From: UBA10649 sp963793105
GTDB lineage: Bacteria > Actinomycetota > Actinomycetes > S36-B12
Length of the DNA stretch: 64,000 nucleotides
Reading direction: 5' to 3'
Assembly (NCBI GenBank): GCA_963793105.1
Contig: CAWBZB010000006.1
Span: 306,358-370,357 of the forward strand
Positions within the stretch are counted from its first letter, which is position 1. Every line of letters begins with the position of its first letter. Shown piece after piece: positions 16,795 to 25,859 of the stretch. The notes under the pieces are model-generated. The model saw only the letters and a list, made by a program, of their open reading frames with translations, had not been told where the DNA came from and searched no databases. Position numbers and translations under genes: made by a program.

Positions 16795-18013
16795 CCCCGA
16801 CGCGTCGGAAGGGGGGTCACGGCCGGCGACGCGCGTGAGGAGGGGTCCACGCGCCGACGACGGGATCACCTCGTCGACGACCACGCGCTCCGCGCCCACC
16901 CACGACGCCGCCTCCAGCAGGGCTCGCGCGGTCCCCTCGATCGCCGCGCTCCCGGTCGACTCCATGGTCACCCGCCGGGCATGCAGCGCACCCTTCTCCC
17001 GCTTGGGGTCCACCCGCGCCACCAGGCGGCCCTGGTGCAGGACCGGCATCGCGAAGTAGCCGTGCACGCGCTTGTGGGCCGGGGTGTACGCCTCGATCCG
17101 GTGCCGCATGCCGAACACGCGCTCGGCCCGCTCCCGGAACCACACCAGCGGGTCGAACGGGGACAGCAGCGTGGTGCGATGCCGGTCACGTGCCTCGACC
17201 GACAGCCAGTCGAGGGCCTCGGCCGTGGCCCAGGCGCGTGGCCAGCCCGGCACGGTCACCGGCACCAGCCCCGCCTCCTCTGCATGCCGAACGACGGCAG
17301 CCTTGGGCAGGCGGTGCACGTCGGCGATGTCGCCGGCCGTCCCGATGCCCATCACCCGGGCGCCGGCGGCCACGAGTGCCGCCATGCACTGCTCGTCGTC
17401 CAGGTCGTCGTGCCGGAGCGCCTCGGGCACCACACGTTCGGCGAGGTCATAGGTGCGGCGCCATCCGACGCGTCGGGACACCACCACCTGGCCGATGTCC
17501 AGCAGCCACTCGAGGCCGATCTTGGAGTCCGACCAGTCCCACCACTCGCCACCGCGCTTCGCGCCCCCGACCTCGCTCGTCGTGATCGGACCGGAGTCGC
17601 GGATCGTCGCCAGCAGCACGTCGAGGTCCTTGCGCGGCGCGCCGTGCCAGCGCTCGCCCTTGCGCAGGTAGTGGCGACGCCGGAACGCGAAACTGCGGCC
17701 ACGCTTCCATCGGGAGGATGCAGGCTGCGTGCGACCAGTACTCGAACGACTCGTGCCCGTGCCAGTAGGCATCCTCGATCGCCGCTCGCCGGATCGCGCC
17801 GTAGCGGGCGTACGCGACCAGTTCGTGAGATCGCGCCAGCACGGAGATGGTGTCCAGCTGAACGGCCCCGAGGTCGCCCAGCATCGTCCGGACGATCGCC
17901 TTCTGCCTGGCCGCGGAGGCAGCCCGCGCCCGTCCCGGCGTCGGCTCCGACGAGAGCAGTCCCGCGAAGCGCAGGGCGATGCGTCGCGCGTCGGTCGGGG
18001 CGACCTCGATCAC
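16687..18013 (-). CDS. AlkZ/YcaQ-like winged-helix DNA repair protein (DUF1006), reading frame broken
   Basis: The N-terminal part (GTG 18013) contains LGAVQLDTISVLARSHELV, matching the QxD active-site motif and following segment of the AlkZ/YcaQ glycosylases, which excise alkylated bases and unhook crosslinks. After MEAWPQF the frame shifts: one T too many in a TTT run (17690-17692). The rest continues as FAFRRRHYLRKGERWHG through SPFDPLVWFRERAERVFG and the C-terminal barrel. As written, the frame runs on into the convergent MFS gene. A second extra base near 16830 would instead end it at the shared CTAG (16791) with 406 codons, which I find more natural. The start lies in a 14-bp tandem duplication after leuS. 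Confidence 0.75.
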
Positions 18014-18023
18014 GCGACCTCGA

Positions 18024-20505
18024 TCACGAAACGGGGACGACGTTCACGAGCTTGGGGGCCCGGACGATGACCGTGCGGATCTCCCGTCCGTCCAGCGCCT
18101 TCAGCAGGCCGGGCGCGGAGAGGGCGAGCTCGCGAAGCTGCCCCTCCGTGATCGACGGTGACACGTCGATCCGGTCACGGACCTTGCCCGCCACCTGGAT
18201 GACGCACGTGACGGAGTCCTCGACGAGCAGTGCCGGATCGACCGCGGGCCAGCCGGCCAGGGCCACCGACGGCGCGTGCCCCAGACGTTCCCACATGTCC
18301 TCGGCCGTGTACGGGGCCGCCACGGACAGCATGACGGCGACGGCCTCCGCCGCCTCGCGCACGGCCGGGTCGGCGGGCCCGCACCCGGAGTCGATCGCCT
18401 TGCGGGTGGCGTTGACCAGCTCCATCGTGCGGGCGACGGCGACGTTGAACCGCAGCGACTCGATCGCCGTGGCCGCGTCGTTGACCGCACGGTGGGTGGC
18501 CTTGCGCAGGTCGAGATCCCCGGTAGTGACATCGACACCCGGCGCACTGGTGACATCGCCGGAGAGCCGCCAGGCGCGCGCCAGGAACTTCTTCGAGCCC
18601 GACGGTGACACCTCGGCCCAGTCGATGTCGTCCTCGGGCGGCCCGGCGAAGACCATCGTGAGCCGGATCGCGTCGACGCCGTTCACGGCGAGTTCGTCCG
18701 ACAGGCGCACGAGGTTGCCGCGCGACTTGCTCATCGCGGAACCGTCCATGACGACCATGCCCTGGTTCAGCAGCCGGGTGAACGGCTCGGTGAAGTCGAG
18801 CAGGCCCATGTCGTGCAGCACCTTGGTGAAGAACCTCGAGTACAGCAGGTGCAGGATCGCGTGCGTGACGCCGCCGACGTACTGGTCCACCGGCAGCCAG
18901 TCGCGCACGACGTCGGGGTCGAACGGCGCCGTCTCGTTGCGCGGGTCGGCGTACCGCAGGTAGTACCAGGACGAGTCGACGAAGGTGTCCATGGTGTCGG
19001 TGTCGCGCAGCGCTGGCTCGCCGCAGCGCGGGCACGCCGTGTTGACCCAGTCGGTCGCGCCACCGAGCGGCGACGTCCCCTTGGGCTTGAGGTCGAGGCC
19101 CTCGGCCGGAGGCAGCGTGACGGGCAGCTGGTCGTCCGGCACCGCCACCTCGCCGCAGTCGGCGCAGTGCACGATCGGAATCGGGGTGCCCCAGTAGCGC
19201 TGACGGGAGATGAGCCAGTCGCGCAGTCGGTAGTTGACGGCCGGCGTGCCGGTCCCGCGCTCGAGCAGGATGCCCTGGATGGCGTCGATCGCAGCCGACT
19301 TGTCGAGCCCGTCCAGCGGCGCCGGAGTTCACGTGCGGACCGTCGTCGGCGGTGGCGACGCCCGTCACGGCCGGGTCCTCGCCCGCATCGACCACGACGC
19401 GGACGGGCAGCCCGAAGGCGAGGGCGAAGTCGAGGTCGCGCTGGTCGTGCGCCGGGACCGCCATGATCGCGCCGGTGCCGTAGTCGGCCAGCACATAGTC
19501 GGACGCCCAGACGGGGATGCGCTCGCCGTTGACAGGGTTGACGGCGTGCCGCTGCAGGAAGACGCCGGACTTGGCGCGGGAGGAGTCCAGCCGGTCCATC
19601 TCGGATTCCTGCTTCACCTTCTCGAGGTACTCCAGGAACTCGCCCTCGGCCGGCGTTCCGCTCGCCAGTTCCGCGGCCAGCTCGGAGTCGGCCGCGACGA
19701 CGAAGAAGGTCGCGCCGTACAGCGTGTCGGGACGGGTCGTGTAGACGGTGACGGGCTCGTCCCGGCCCTCGATCGCGAACTGCACCTCGGCGCCGACGGA
19801 GCGACCGATCCAGTTCTTCTGCATCAGCAGGACCTTCTCGGGCCACGTGCCCTCGAGCTCGGCCATGTCGTCGAGGAGGCGATCGGCGTAGTCGGTGATG
19901 CGCAGGTACCACTGCGTCAGCTTCTTCTTCGTGACCGGCGTGTCGCACCGCTCGCACAGGCCCGCCACCACCTGCTCGTTGGCCAGCACGGTCTGGTCGT
20001 TCGGGCACCAGTTGACGTTGCTGTCCTTGCGGTACGCCAGGCCGCGCTCGAACATGCGCAGGAAGAACCACTGGTTCCAGCGGTAGTACTCCGGGTCGCA
20101 GGTGTTGAACACCCGGTCCCAGTCGAAGGAGCAGGCGAATCGTCGCATGGACGCCTTCTGCTGCTCGATGTTCTCGTACGTCCAGCGGACCGGGTCCTCG
20201 CCTCGCTTGATCGCCGCGTTCTCGGCGGGCAGGCCGAACGCGTCCCAGCCGATCGGGTGCATGACGTTGAATCCGCGCTGCACCCAGTAGCGGGCGATCA
20301 CGTCGCCGAGTGCGTACGCCTCCGCGTGGCCCATGTGCAGGTCGCCCGACGGGTACGGGAACATGTCGAGGACGTACTTGCGGGGCCGCTCGTCGTCTGC
20401 TCGCCCGGAGCGGAAGGGCGCGAGCTCGTCCCACACCGGCAGCCAGCGCTCCTGGATCGCAGCAACGTCATAGGCGTCGCGGTCGCCGTCCGGGTTCTCC
20501 GTCAT
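18024..20505 (-). CDS. leuS: Leucyl-tRNA synthetase, reading frame broken by one base
   Basis: LeuRS charges tRNA-Leu. The class I HIGH motif appears as FPYPSGDLHMGH and the KMSKS loop as GSAMSKSRGN. The CP1 editing domain carries TTRPDTLYGATF and GTGAIMAVPAHDQRD, and the C-terminal anticodon and leucyl-specific regions follow. The frame breaks inside the conserved HVNSG-LDGL segment: one extra base at 19318-19323 (GGCGCCGCTGG should read GGCGCGCTGG). Corrected, the protein has 826 residues. Since leuS is essential and no second copy is in view, an assembly error is likely. The start is ATG 20505; an in-frame TTG three codons upstream is less likely. Confidence 0.95.
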
Positions 20506-20598
20506 CGGGGTCAACTGCCGTTCTCTGGGTCGGGTGGGGTCGTCTCGTGCCGCCCCACACTACCGAGGATCCGCAGCGCCCCGGCCGCGTGCCGTCCC

Positions 20599-22327
20599 CT
20601 ACTCCGAGAAGACGGTGATCTTGCTGCCCGACCCGGTTCCCTGGCAGCTCGTCGCCGTGTAGGAGAACCTGATGACACCGGTAGCGGGGCCTGTGGACGG
20701 GGAGTCCCACACGATGCGCGGCGGCTTGCCCTTCCACTCCACGCTGCCGGCGTTGCCGCCGGAGGTGCCCGTGAATTCGACCGCCGTCAGCGCGCCGCCT
20801 CTCACGCTGGACGGGAACAGGTCGACGTCGGTCAGGACCAGGCCACTGCCCACCGGCGTCGCGACGGCCGGGAGGGTGTACGCCTTGCACGCGGGGAGCG
20901 CGGCCGGAGTAGCCGGCGTGGTCGGCGTGGTCGGCCCGGACGCCTCGGGATCCGGCTTCGGGTTCGCGACGTAGGTGAAGCCCTTCTTCAGGGTCGCGAT
21001 CGGCTGGCCGGGGTTCTCGACGGTGACGGCCACCGGACCCTTCTTGCCCTTCGGGGTCTCCATGGTGATCGTGGTGGGATTCACCACCTTGACCTTCTTC
21101 GCGGGCGTCCCTCCGAACTCCACCTTCGCAGCAGCGAGGAAGCCGGTGCCCGTGACGGTCACCTTCGTCCCGCCGGCCGCCGGACCCCTGACCGGCTTCA
21201 CGCCGGTGATCGTCGGGGCCTCGAGGTAGGTGAACGCCTTCTCCAGGAACGCCGCCGGCATCCCGGGGTTGCGCACGCCGACCGTCACCTTCCCCAGCGG
21301 ACCCGCAGGGGTGACGGCGGTGATCCGCGTGGTGCTGACGACCTTGACCTTGGCCGCTCGCTTCTTGCCGACCGTGACGGTAGCGCCCTTCGCGAAGCCG
21401 GTGCCGACGACGGTGATCTTGGTGCCGCCCGACTGGGGCCCCTTGACGGGGCGCACGGACAGGACGGCACGTCGGGGCTGGTTCGCATACGCGAAGGCAT
21501 CCTCGAGCAGGTAGGCGTCCTCGCCGGGCAGTCGAACGTTGACCGTGGTGGGGCCCACTTGGCCGACCGGGGTGGTGACCCGCAGCGTCTCGCGGTCGAG
21601 CACGATCACGTCGGTCGCTGCGCGTCCGCCGAAGGCCACGACCACGCCGTCGACGAATCCCCTGCCCTTGATGATGACGGCCTCCTTGCCGTCCTTGGAT
21701 CCCTTCGCTGGGATGACCTCGGTGGCGCGCTCCACGGGCAGCGGGTCGTAGGTGAACGCGTTGTCGAGCAGCGCCGGCGGACCCTCGGGGTTCTGCACCA
21801 CGATGTCGACCGGGTACAGGTTCTCGCTGCCCGGCGTCGTCGCGGTGATGAGCTCATCGCTCTCCACGACGACGTCGTCGGCCGGCACGCCGTCGATCTG
21901 CACGCTGGCGTCGGAAGCGAATCCGGAACCGGTGATCTCGATCGCGGTGCCTCCGGTCAGCAGGCCGGAGCTGGGGGACACCGCTCTGACCACCGGCGGC
22001 GGCACGACGCAGGTGTTCGTGGACTCCCGATACTCCTCGCCCTCCGCGCACACCGCCTTCGGAATGCAGGTCGCGCTCGCAGAGTCGAACACGGTGTCCG
22101 CTGGGCACTGGCCGATGCTCGAGGGAGTCGGAGAGAGCGGTGGGCTCCTGCGTGGTCACCGACGACGTGACCATCGTGACGAGCAGGATGCCGCCCGCGA
22201 TGATGGCCAGCACCACCGCGGCGATGACCAGGTAGCCAATCACCCCGTAGCCCGCCTCGCTACGGGCACGCGCGCGGAGGCGGGCGGCCTCGAAGGCCGT
22301 CCCGCGTGCCGTCCGGGCGTTGCTCAT
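20599..22327 (-). CDS. Prepilin-like surface protein with four IPT/TIG domains, reading frame broken by one base
   Basis: The product (575 residues after correction) begins with a short basic segment, then EAGYGVIGYLVIAAVVLAII, a Gly/Glu-flanked membrane helix resembling prepilin or TadE-like N-termini. A Cys-rich patch (CPADTVFDSASATCIPKAVC, CVVPPP) follows. Four IPT/TIG immunoglobulin-like repeats come next, each ending in FTY or FAY (about residues 140-470). A Thr/Pro linker and a final domain with two Cys close the protein. One extra C in a CCC run (22123-22125) separates the helix from the TIG part. TIG repeats are common in adhesins and surface assemblies. I infer a cell-surface, possibly pilus-associated adhesin; transport route unknown. 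Confidence 0.72.
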
Positions 22328-22421
22328 CCGTGTCTCCGATGGGTGACGTGTCCTTTGGATCCTAAGCCCGTGCGACGGGACACGGCGGGACGACACGGGG
22401 GCAGGGCTAGCCTTGCGGCTC

Positions 22422-23300
22422 GTGACCCGGCGCGGCGTGATCCTGTTCGTGTCGCTCGGCGTGATCTGGGGCCTGCCCTACCTGCTCATCAAGGTGGCCG
22501 TGGCCTCGGTCGAACCCACCTTCGTCGTCTTCGTCCGGGTGGCCCTGGGGGCCCTGATCCTCCTGCCGATCGTCCTGGCACGGGGCCAGTGGCGACTCCT
22601 GCGGGGCCACTGGTCCTGGGTCGTCGCCTTCGCCATCGTGGAGATCACCTTCACCTTCCTCGCCCTGACGTGGGCGGAGGAGCGGATATCCAGCTCCCTG
22701 GCGGCCCTGCTCATCGCCACCGTGCCGATCGTCGGCGCGATCCTCGCGTGGCGGTTCGGGCTCGACACCCATTGGTCGGCCCGCCGCGGCATCGGTCTGG
22801 CGACCGGGTTCCTGGGGGTGGCCGCCCTCGTCGGCCTCGACGCCGACGGGAGCTCCCTGCTGTCCATCGCGGCCGTTGGCATCACGGTGCTCGGCTATTC
22901 CCTCGGTCCGATCATCATCGTGAAGAGGCTGGCTGGCATTCCGAGCCTCCCGGTCATCGCGGCCGCGCTGCTAGTCAACACCCTCATCTACGCACCGATC
23001 GCCTGGGTGGCGCGCCCGACTGAGCCGGTGCCGGCCTCGGCCTGGGCGTCGATGATCGCCCTCGGCGTGCTGTGCACCGCACTCGCGTTCGTTCTCCTGT
23101 TCGCCCTCATCAGTGAGGTGGGGGCGCCCCGGGCCCAGGTCATCACCTACGTCAATCCCGCGGTCGCCGTGGTGCTGGGTGTGGTCGTCCTGAACGAACC
23201 GGTCACGCTCGGCATCGCCGTCGGCTTCCCGCTGGTCCTGCTGGGCTCGTGGCTGGCGACCCGGGGCGGCAACCCGATCGAGGCCGAGCCGCACCCGTGA
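22422..23300 (+). CDS. EamA/DMT-family transporter
   Basis: About ten membrane segments in 292 residues are arranged as two EamA repeats (VIWGLPYLLIKVAVASVEPTF at the start; ALAFVLLFALISEVGAPRAQ..YVNPAVAVVLGVVVLNEP in the second). This is the drug/metabolite transporter superfamily, whose members export amino acids, nucleosides or other metabolites; specificity is not readable. GTG 22422 is preferred because TAGCCT (22408-22413) ends 8 nt upstream, giving a leaderless mRNA. It runs convergently to the Flp-pilin gene with only 21 bp between the stops. Confidence 0.88.
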   Translation: MTRRGVILFVSLGVIWGLPYLLIKVAVASVEPTFVVFVRVALGALILLPIVLARGQWRLLRGHWSWVVAFAIVEITFTFLALTWAEERISSSLAALLIATVPIVGAILAWRFGLDTHWSARRGIGLATGFLGVAALVGLDADGSSLLSIAAVGITVLGYSLGPIIIVKRLAGIPSLPVIAAALLVNTLIYAPIAWVARPTEPVPASAWASMIALGVLCTALAFVLLFALISEVGAPRAQVITYVNPAVAVVLGVVVLNEPVTLGIAVGFPLVLLGSWLATRGGNPIEAEPHP

Positions 23301-23321
23301 CGCATGCCGGCGCTCGCTCGT

Positions 23322-24524
23322 TCAGTCGTCGGTCGAGTGAGTGAAGATCTCGCTGAACGCCCCTGGGCCGGCCGCGGTCACCGCAGCCACCCGGAAGTCG
23401 TACTCGGTGTCCTTCTTCAGCCCGGTCACCGAGGCGGACGTGGCGGTGCGCACCTGATCGTCGAAGGTGAGCCACGTCGTCTGCCCGTGCACACGGTACT
23501 CAACCACGTAGTCGGTGATGTCGGAGCCGCCGTCGATCGACGGCGCATCCCAGTCCAGGATCACCGAGACCTTCGTCTCGCTGGTCTCCTCGAGGTTCCG
23601 CGGTGCGCTCGCCGTCCCGCCCGCCAAGGAGACGACTCCCGCCTCGACCCAGTCGCTCTCCCCTTCGGCACTGACGGACCGTACCCGCACGCAGTAGGCG
23701 GTCCCCGTCACGCTCGAGAAGGCCGCCGAGGTGTCCTGGGCGAACTCGTCGTCTGATGCGTCGAACCTGCCGGAGCAACGGTCCTCACCGCTTCGGTCGT
23801 CGATCTCGACCTCGTAGCCCAGGATCGCGCTGCCGCCATCGCTCGCCGGCGCGGTCCAGGCGACCACGAACTCGCCAGGTGCCTCGGAGGTGGCCGTCAC
23901 GTCGGCGGGCTCGCCCGGCTCGGTCATCTCCATCACGCTCGCCAGGCCACCCTCGGCCCAGTCTCCGCTGCCCTCCGCATTGATCGCGCGAATGCGCATG
24001 CAGTAGTCCGATCCCGATAGGTCGCCGAAGGTGGCGGACGTGCCCAGCACCTTCTGCGACTCGGTGGCCTTGAAGTTACGGGCGCAGGAGGACTTGCCGT
24101 CGCGATCGTCGATCTGGACCTCGTAGCCCAGGATCGCGCTGCCGCCGTCATCAGTCGGGGCGGCCCAGGTCACCTCGAGCTCGCCGCGGGCCGAGGAGGA
24201 GGCGCGCACGGACGACGGCTCGCCGGGCTCGTCAGCGGGCGCAGGCGTCGGGGCGACCTCGTCGCCGCCGGTGCCGCTCTCCGGGCTCGGAGCCGTGCCG
24301 CTCTCCGGGCTCGGAGCCGTGCTGCTCTCCGGGCTCGGAGCCGTGCTGGCCGAGACGACCTCGTCGCCGCTTCCGCCAGCGACCTCGTCGGCCACCGCTG
24401 TGAAGGTCGCGCCGAGTGCAGCGTTGAGGGCGGCGATCCCGAAGAACATCGCCACCGAGACGAAGCCCACGAAGAGGGCGTACTCGACGGCAGTCGCGCC
24501 ACGGTCATCACGTATCGAAGTCAT
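23322..24524 (-). CDS. Flp-type pilin segment fused to three fibronectin type III domains
   Basis: The N-terminus MTSIRDDRGATAVEYALFVGFV is a textbook Flp/Fap pilin: a short leader, then Gly, then ATAVEYAL at the start of the hydrophobic helix. TadV/CpaA-type peptidases cut after that Gly. Unlike ordinary Flp pilins of 50-70 residues, this protein has 400. A linker with repeated APSPESGT units (about residues 55-85) leads into three fibronectin III domains (beginning GEPSSVRASSS, GEPADVTATSE and APRNLEETSE). I infer a tip or minor pilin with an adhesive head, in a Tad pilus whose other genes are elsewhere. The FN3 copies share DGGSAILGYEVxIDDR. Confidence 0.82.
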   Translation of the reverse strand: MTSIRDDRGATAVEYALFVGFVSVAMFFGIAALNAALGATFTAVADEVAGGSGDEVVSASTAPSPESSTAPSPESGTAPSPESGTGGDEVAPTPAPADEPGEPSSVRASSSARGELEVTWAAPTDDGGSAILGYEVQIDDRDGKSSCARNFKATESQKVLGTSATFGDLSGSDYCMRIRAINAEGSGDWAEGGLASVMEMTEPGEPADVTATSEAPGEFVVAWTAPASDGGSAILGYEVEIDDRSGEDRCSGRFDASDDEFAQDTSAAFSSVTGTAYCVRVRSVSAEGESDWVEAGVVSLAGGTASAPRNLEETSETKVSVILDWDAPSIDGGSDITDYVVEYRVHGQTTWLTFDDQVRTATSASVTGLKKDTEYDFRVAAVTAAGPGAFSEIFTHSTDD

Positions 24525-24656
24525 GCCGGTATTCGACCGGCTCGGGCTCTCGGAATGCTTGCGTCGTTCTCACGCGAGCCGAACGAGTGCTCCCACATTG
24601 CTCACAGCAGGGCCGAGAGCGGAATGTGCGTCGTCGATCGGCCGTGATTCACTCGG

Positions 24657-24729
24657 TGGAGCTGAGGGGACTCGAACCCCTGACCCCCTCCATGCCATGG
24701 AGGTGCGCTACCAGCTGCGCTACAGCCCC
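24657..24729 (-). tRNA. tRNA-Ala(GGC)
   Basis: The 73-nt cloverleaf folds fully. The acceptor stem is GGGGCTG/CAGCTCC with one G-T pair, and the D arm contains GCGCAGCTGGTAGCGC. The anticodon stem CCTCC/GGAGG encloses loop ATGGCAT with anticodon GGC, and the T arm is AGGGGTTCGAGTCCCCT. The discriminator base is A. The genome encodes only CC after it (then G), so the 3'-terminal A is added by CCA-adding enzyme. No intron or pseudogene sign. Confidence 0.97.
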
Positions 24730-24756
24730 TTACGGGGTCGCAACTATACAAGACCG

Positions 24757-25404
24757 TCAGCGGTCGTCGGCCAGTGCGGTCACGGGCAGCGAACCGGCGT
24801 TGTACTCCTGCAGTCGCCAGGCCGGACCGTGCGGACCCGTGCCCTCCTCCAGGACCGACCATGCGCAGTTGACGAGCACTCCGAGCGCCGCCCAGCAGTC
24901 CGCCGGGAGCCCCAGCAGCGCGCCCATCGCCGCGCGCGCGGAGCCGCCATGCGTGGCGACGACGAGGGTCTGCCCCGCTTCGAGGCCGTCCAGCCCGCGC
25001 TCCACGGCCGCCACCATGCGCTCGGCTACCTCGCGACGCGTCTCACCGCCGCCCGGTCGCACGTCCGGGCCGGTTGCCCAGCGCACCAGCTCGTCGCCGA
25101 AGCGGTCCTCGAGCTCCGCGCGGGTCAGCCCCTGCCACTCCCCCGCGAAGGTCTCGCGCAGGCCCGCGTCCTCGGTGACGCCCAGGCCCGTGGCATCGGC
25201 CAGCGCCTGCGCCGTGGCCCGAGCTCGGGTGAGATCGGAGCTGATGATCCGGTGCGGCGCCAGCAGGGCGAGCATCGTTGCCGCGCGCTCCGCCTGTGCC
25301 ACGCCCGTGGCGTCGAGAGGGATGTCGGTCTGGCCCTGAAACCGGCGTTCGGCGTTCCATGCGGTCCGACCGTGCCGCCAGAGCACGATGCGGCGTGAGG
25401 TCAC
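24757..25404 (-). CDS. Histidine phosphatase family protein (phosphoglycerate mutase-like)
   Basis: The 215-residue protein opens RRIVLWRHGRTAWN, where the His of RHG is the phosphate-accepting nucleophile. Other active-site parts are SSDLTRARATAQ, the acidic LRETFAGEWQGLT and the second catalytic His in ATHGGS. The family covers broad-specificity phosphatases and cofactor-dependent mutases. In Actinobacteria a gene of this type regularly follows rsfS. GTG 25404 overlaps the rsfS stop (GTGA), so the two are co-translated. The true substrate is unknown. Confidence 0.93.
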   Translation of the reverse strand: MTSRRIVLWRHGRTAWNAERRFQGQTDIPLDATGVAQAERAATMLALLAPHRIISSDLTRARATAQALADATGLGVTEDAGLRETFAGEWQGLTRAELEDRFGDELVRWATGPDVRPGGGETRREVAERMVAAVERGLDGLEAGQTLVVATHGGSARAAMGALLGLPADCWAALGVLVNCAWSVLEEGTGPHGPAWRLQEYNAGSLPVTALADDR

Positions 25405-25796
25405 GCCCGCGCGCCCTCACCCGATCGGGTCTGGTGGACGTCGTCCGGCAGCGTGATGTCGGGGCAGTCCTTCCACAGGCGTTCGATCGCGTAGTGGATG
25501 CGCTCCTCGGCGAGCTGGACGTGGACGACGATGTCGCCGAAGTCGAGCAGGACCCATCGGCCCTCCGACTCACCCTCCCGGCGCAGCGGCTTGGCGCCGA
25601 GCCCGTGCAGCCGTTCCTCGACACCGTCGACGACGCCGCGGACCTGGCGCTCGTTCGCGGCCGAGCAGAGAACGAACACGTCGGTGATGACGAGCTTCTC
25701 GCTCACGTCGATGGCGACGATGTCCTCGGCCAGCTTGTCCGACGCGGCCTGGGCTGCGGCGATGGCCAGGGCGACGGCTTCGGGGCTGGCGGTCAC
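25401..25796 (-). CDS. rsfS: Ribosomal silencing factor RsfS
   Basis: This 131-residue protein contains the family core AEDIVAIDVSEKLVITDVFVLCSA, GLGAKPLRREGESEGRWVLLDFGDIVVHV and ERIHYAIERLWKDCP. RsfS binds ribosomal protein L14 and blocks joining of the subunits when nutrients are scarce. The start is GTG. It sits between the LytR_C-type gene and the histidine phosphatase, the usual order downstream of nadD. The last 14 residues are an actinobacterial-style tail. Confidence 0.96.
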   Translation of the reverse strand: MTASPEAVALAIAAAQAASDKLAEDIVAIDVSEKLVITDVFVLCSAANERQVRGVVDGVEERLHGLGAKPLRREGESEGRWVLLDFGDIVVHVQLAEERIHYAIERLWKDCPDITLPDDVHQTRSGEGARA

Positions 25797-25859
25797 AGGG
25801 GGTCCTTCGATCGGGTGCGGGTCACGCCCACCCTCTCACACGCCCCGGCGCCGACACTC

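Noticed and set aside
18024..20505. leuS, holA, rsmE and others as true pseudogenes
   Set aside because: Each break is a single base, all flanking motifs are intact with no other decay, and some of the genes are essential; assembly error is the simpler reading.
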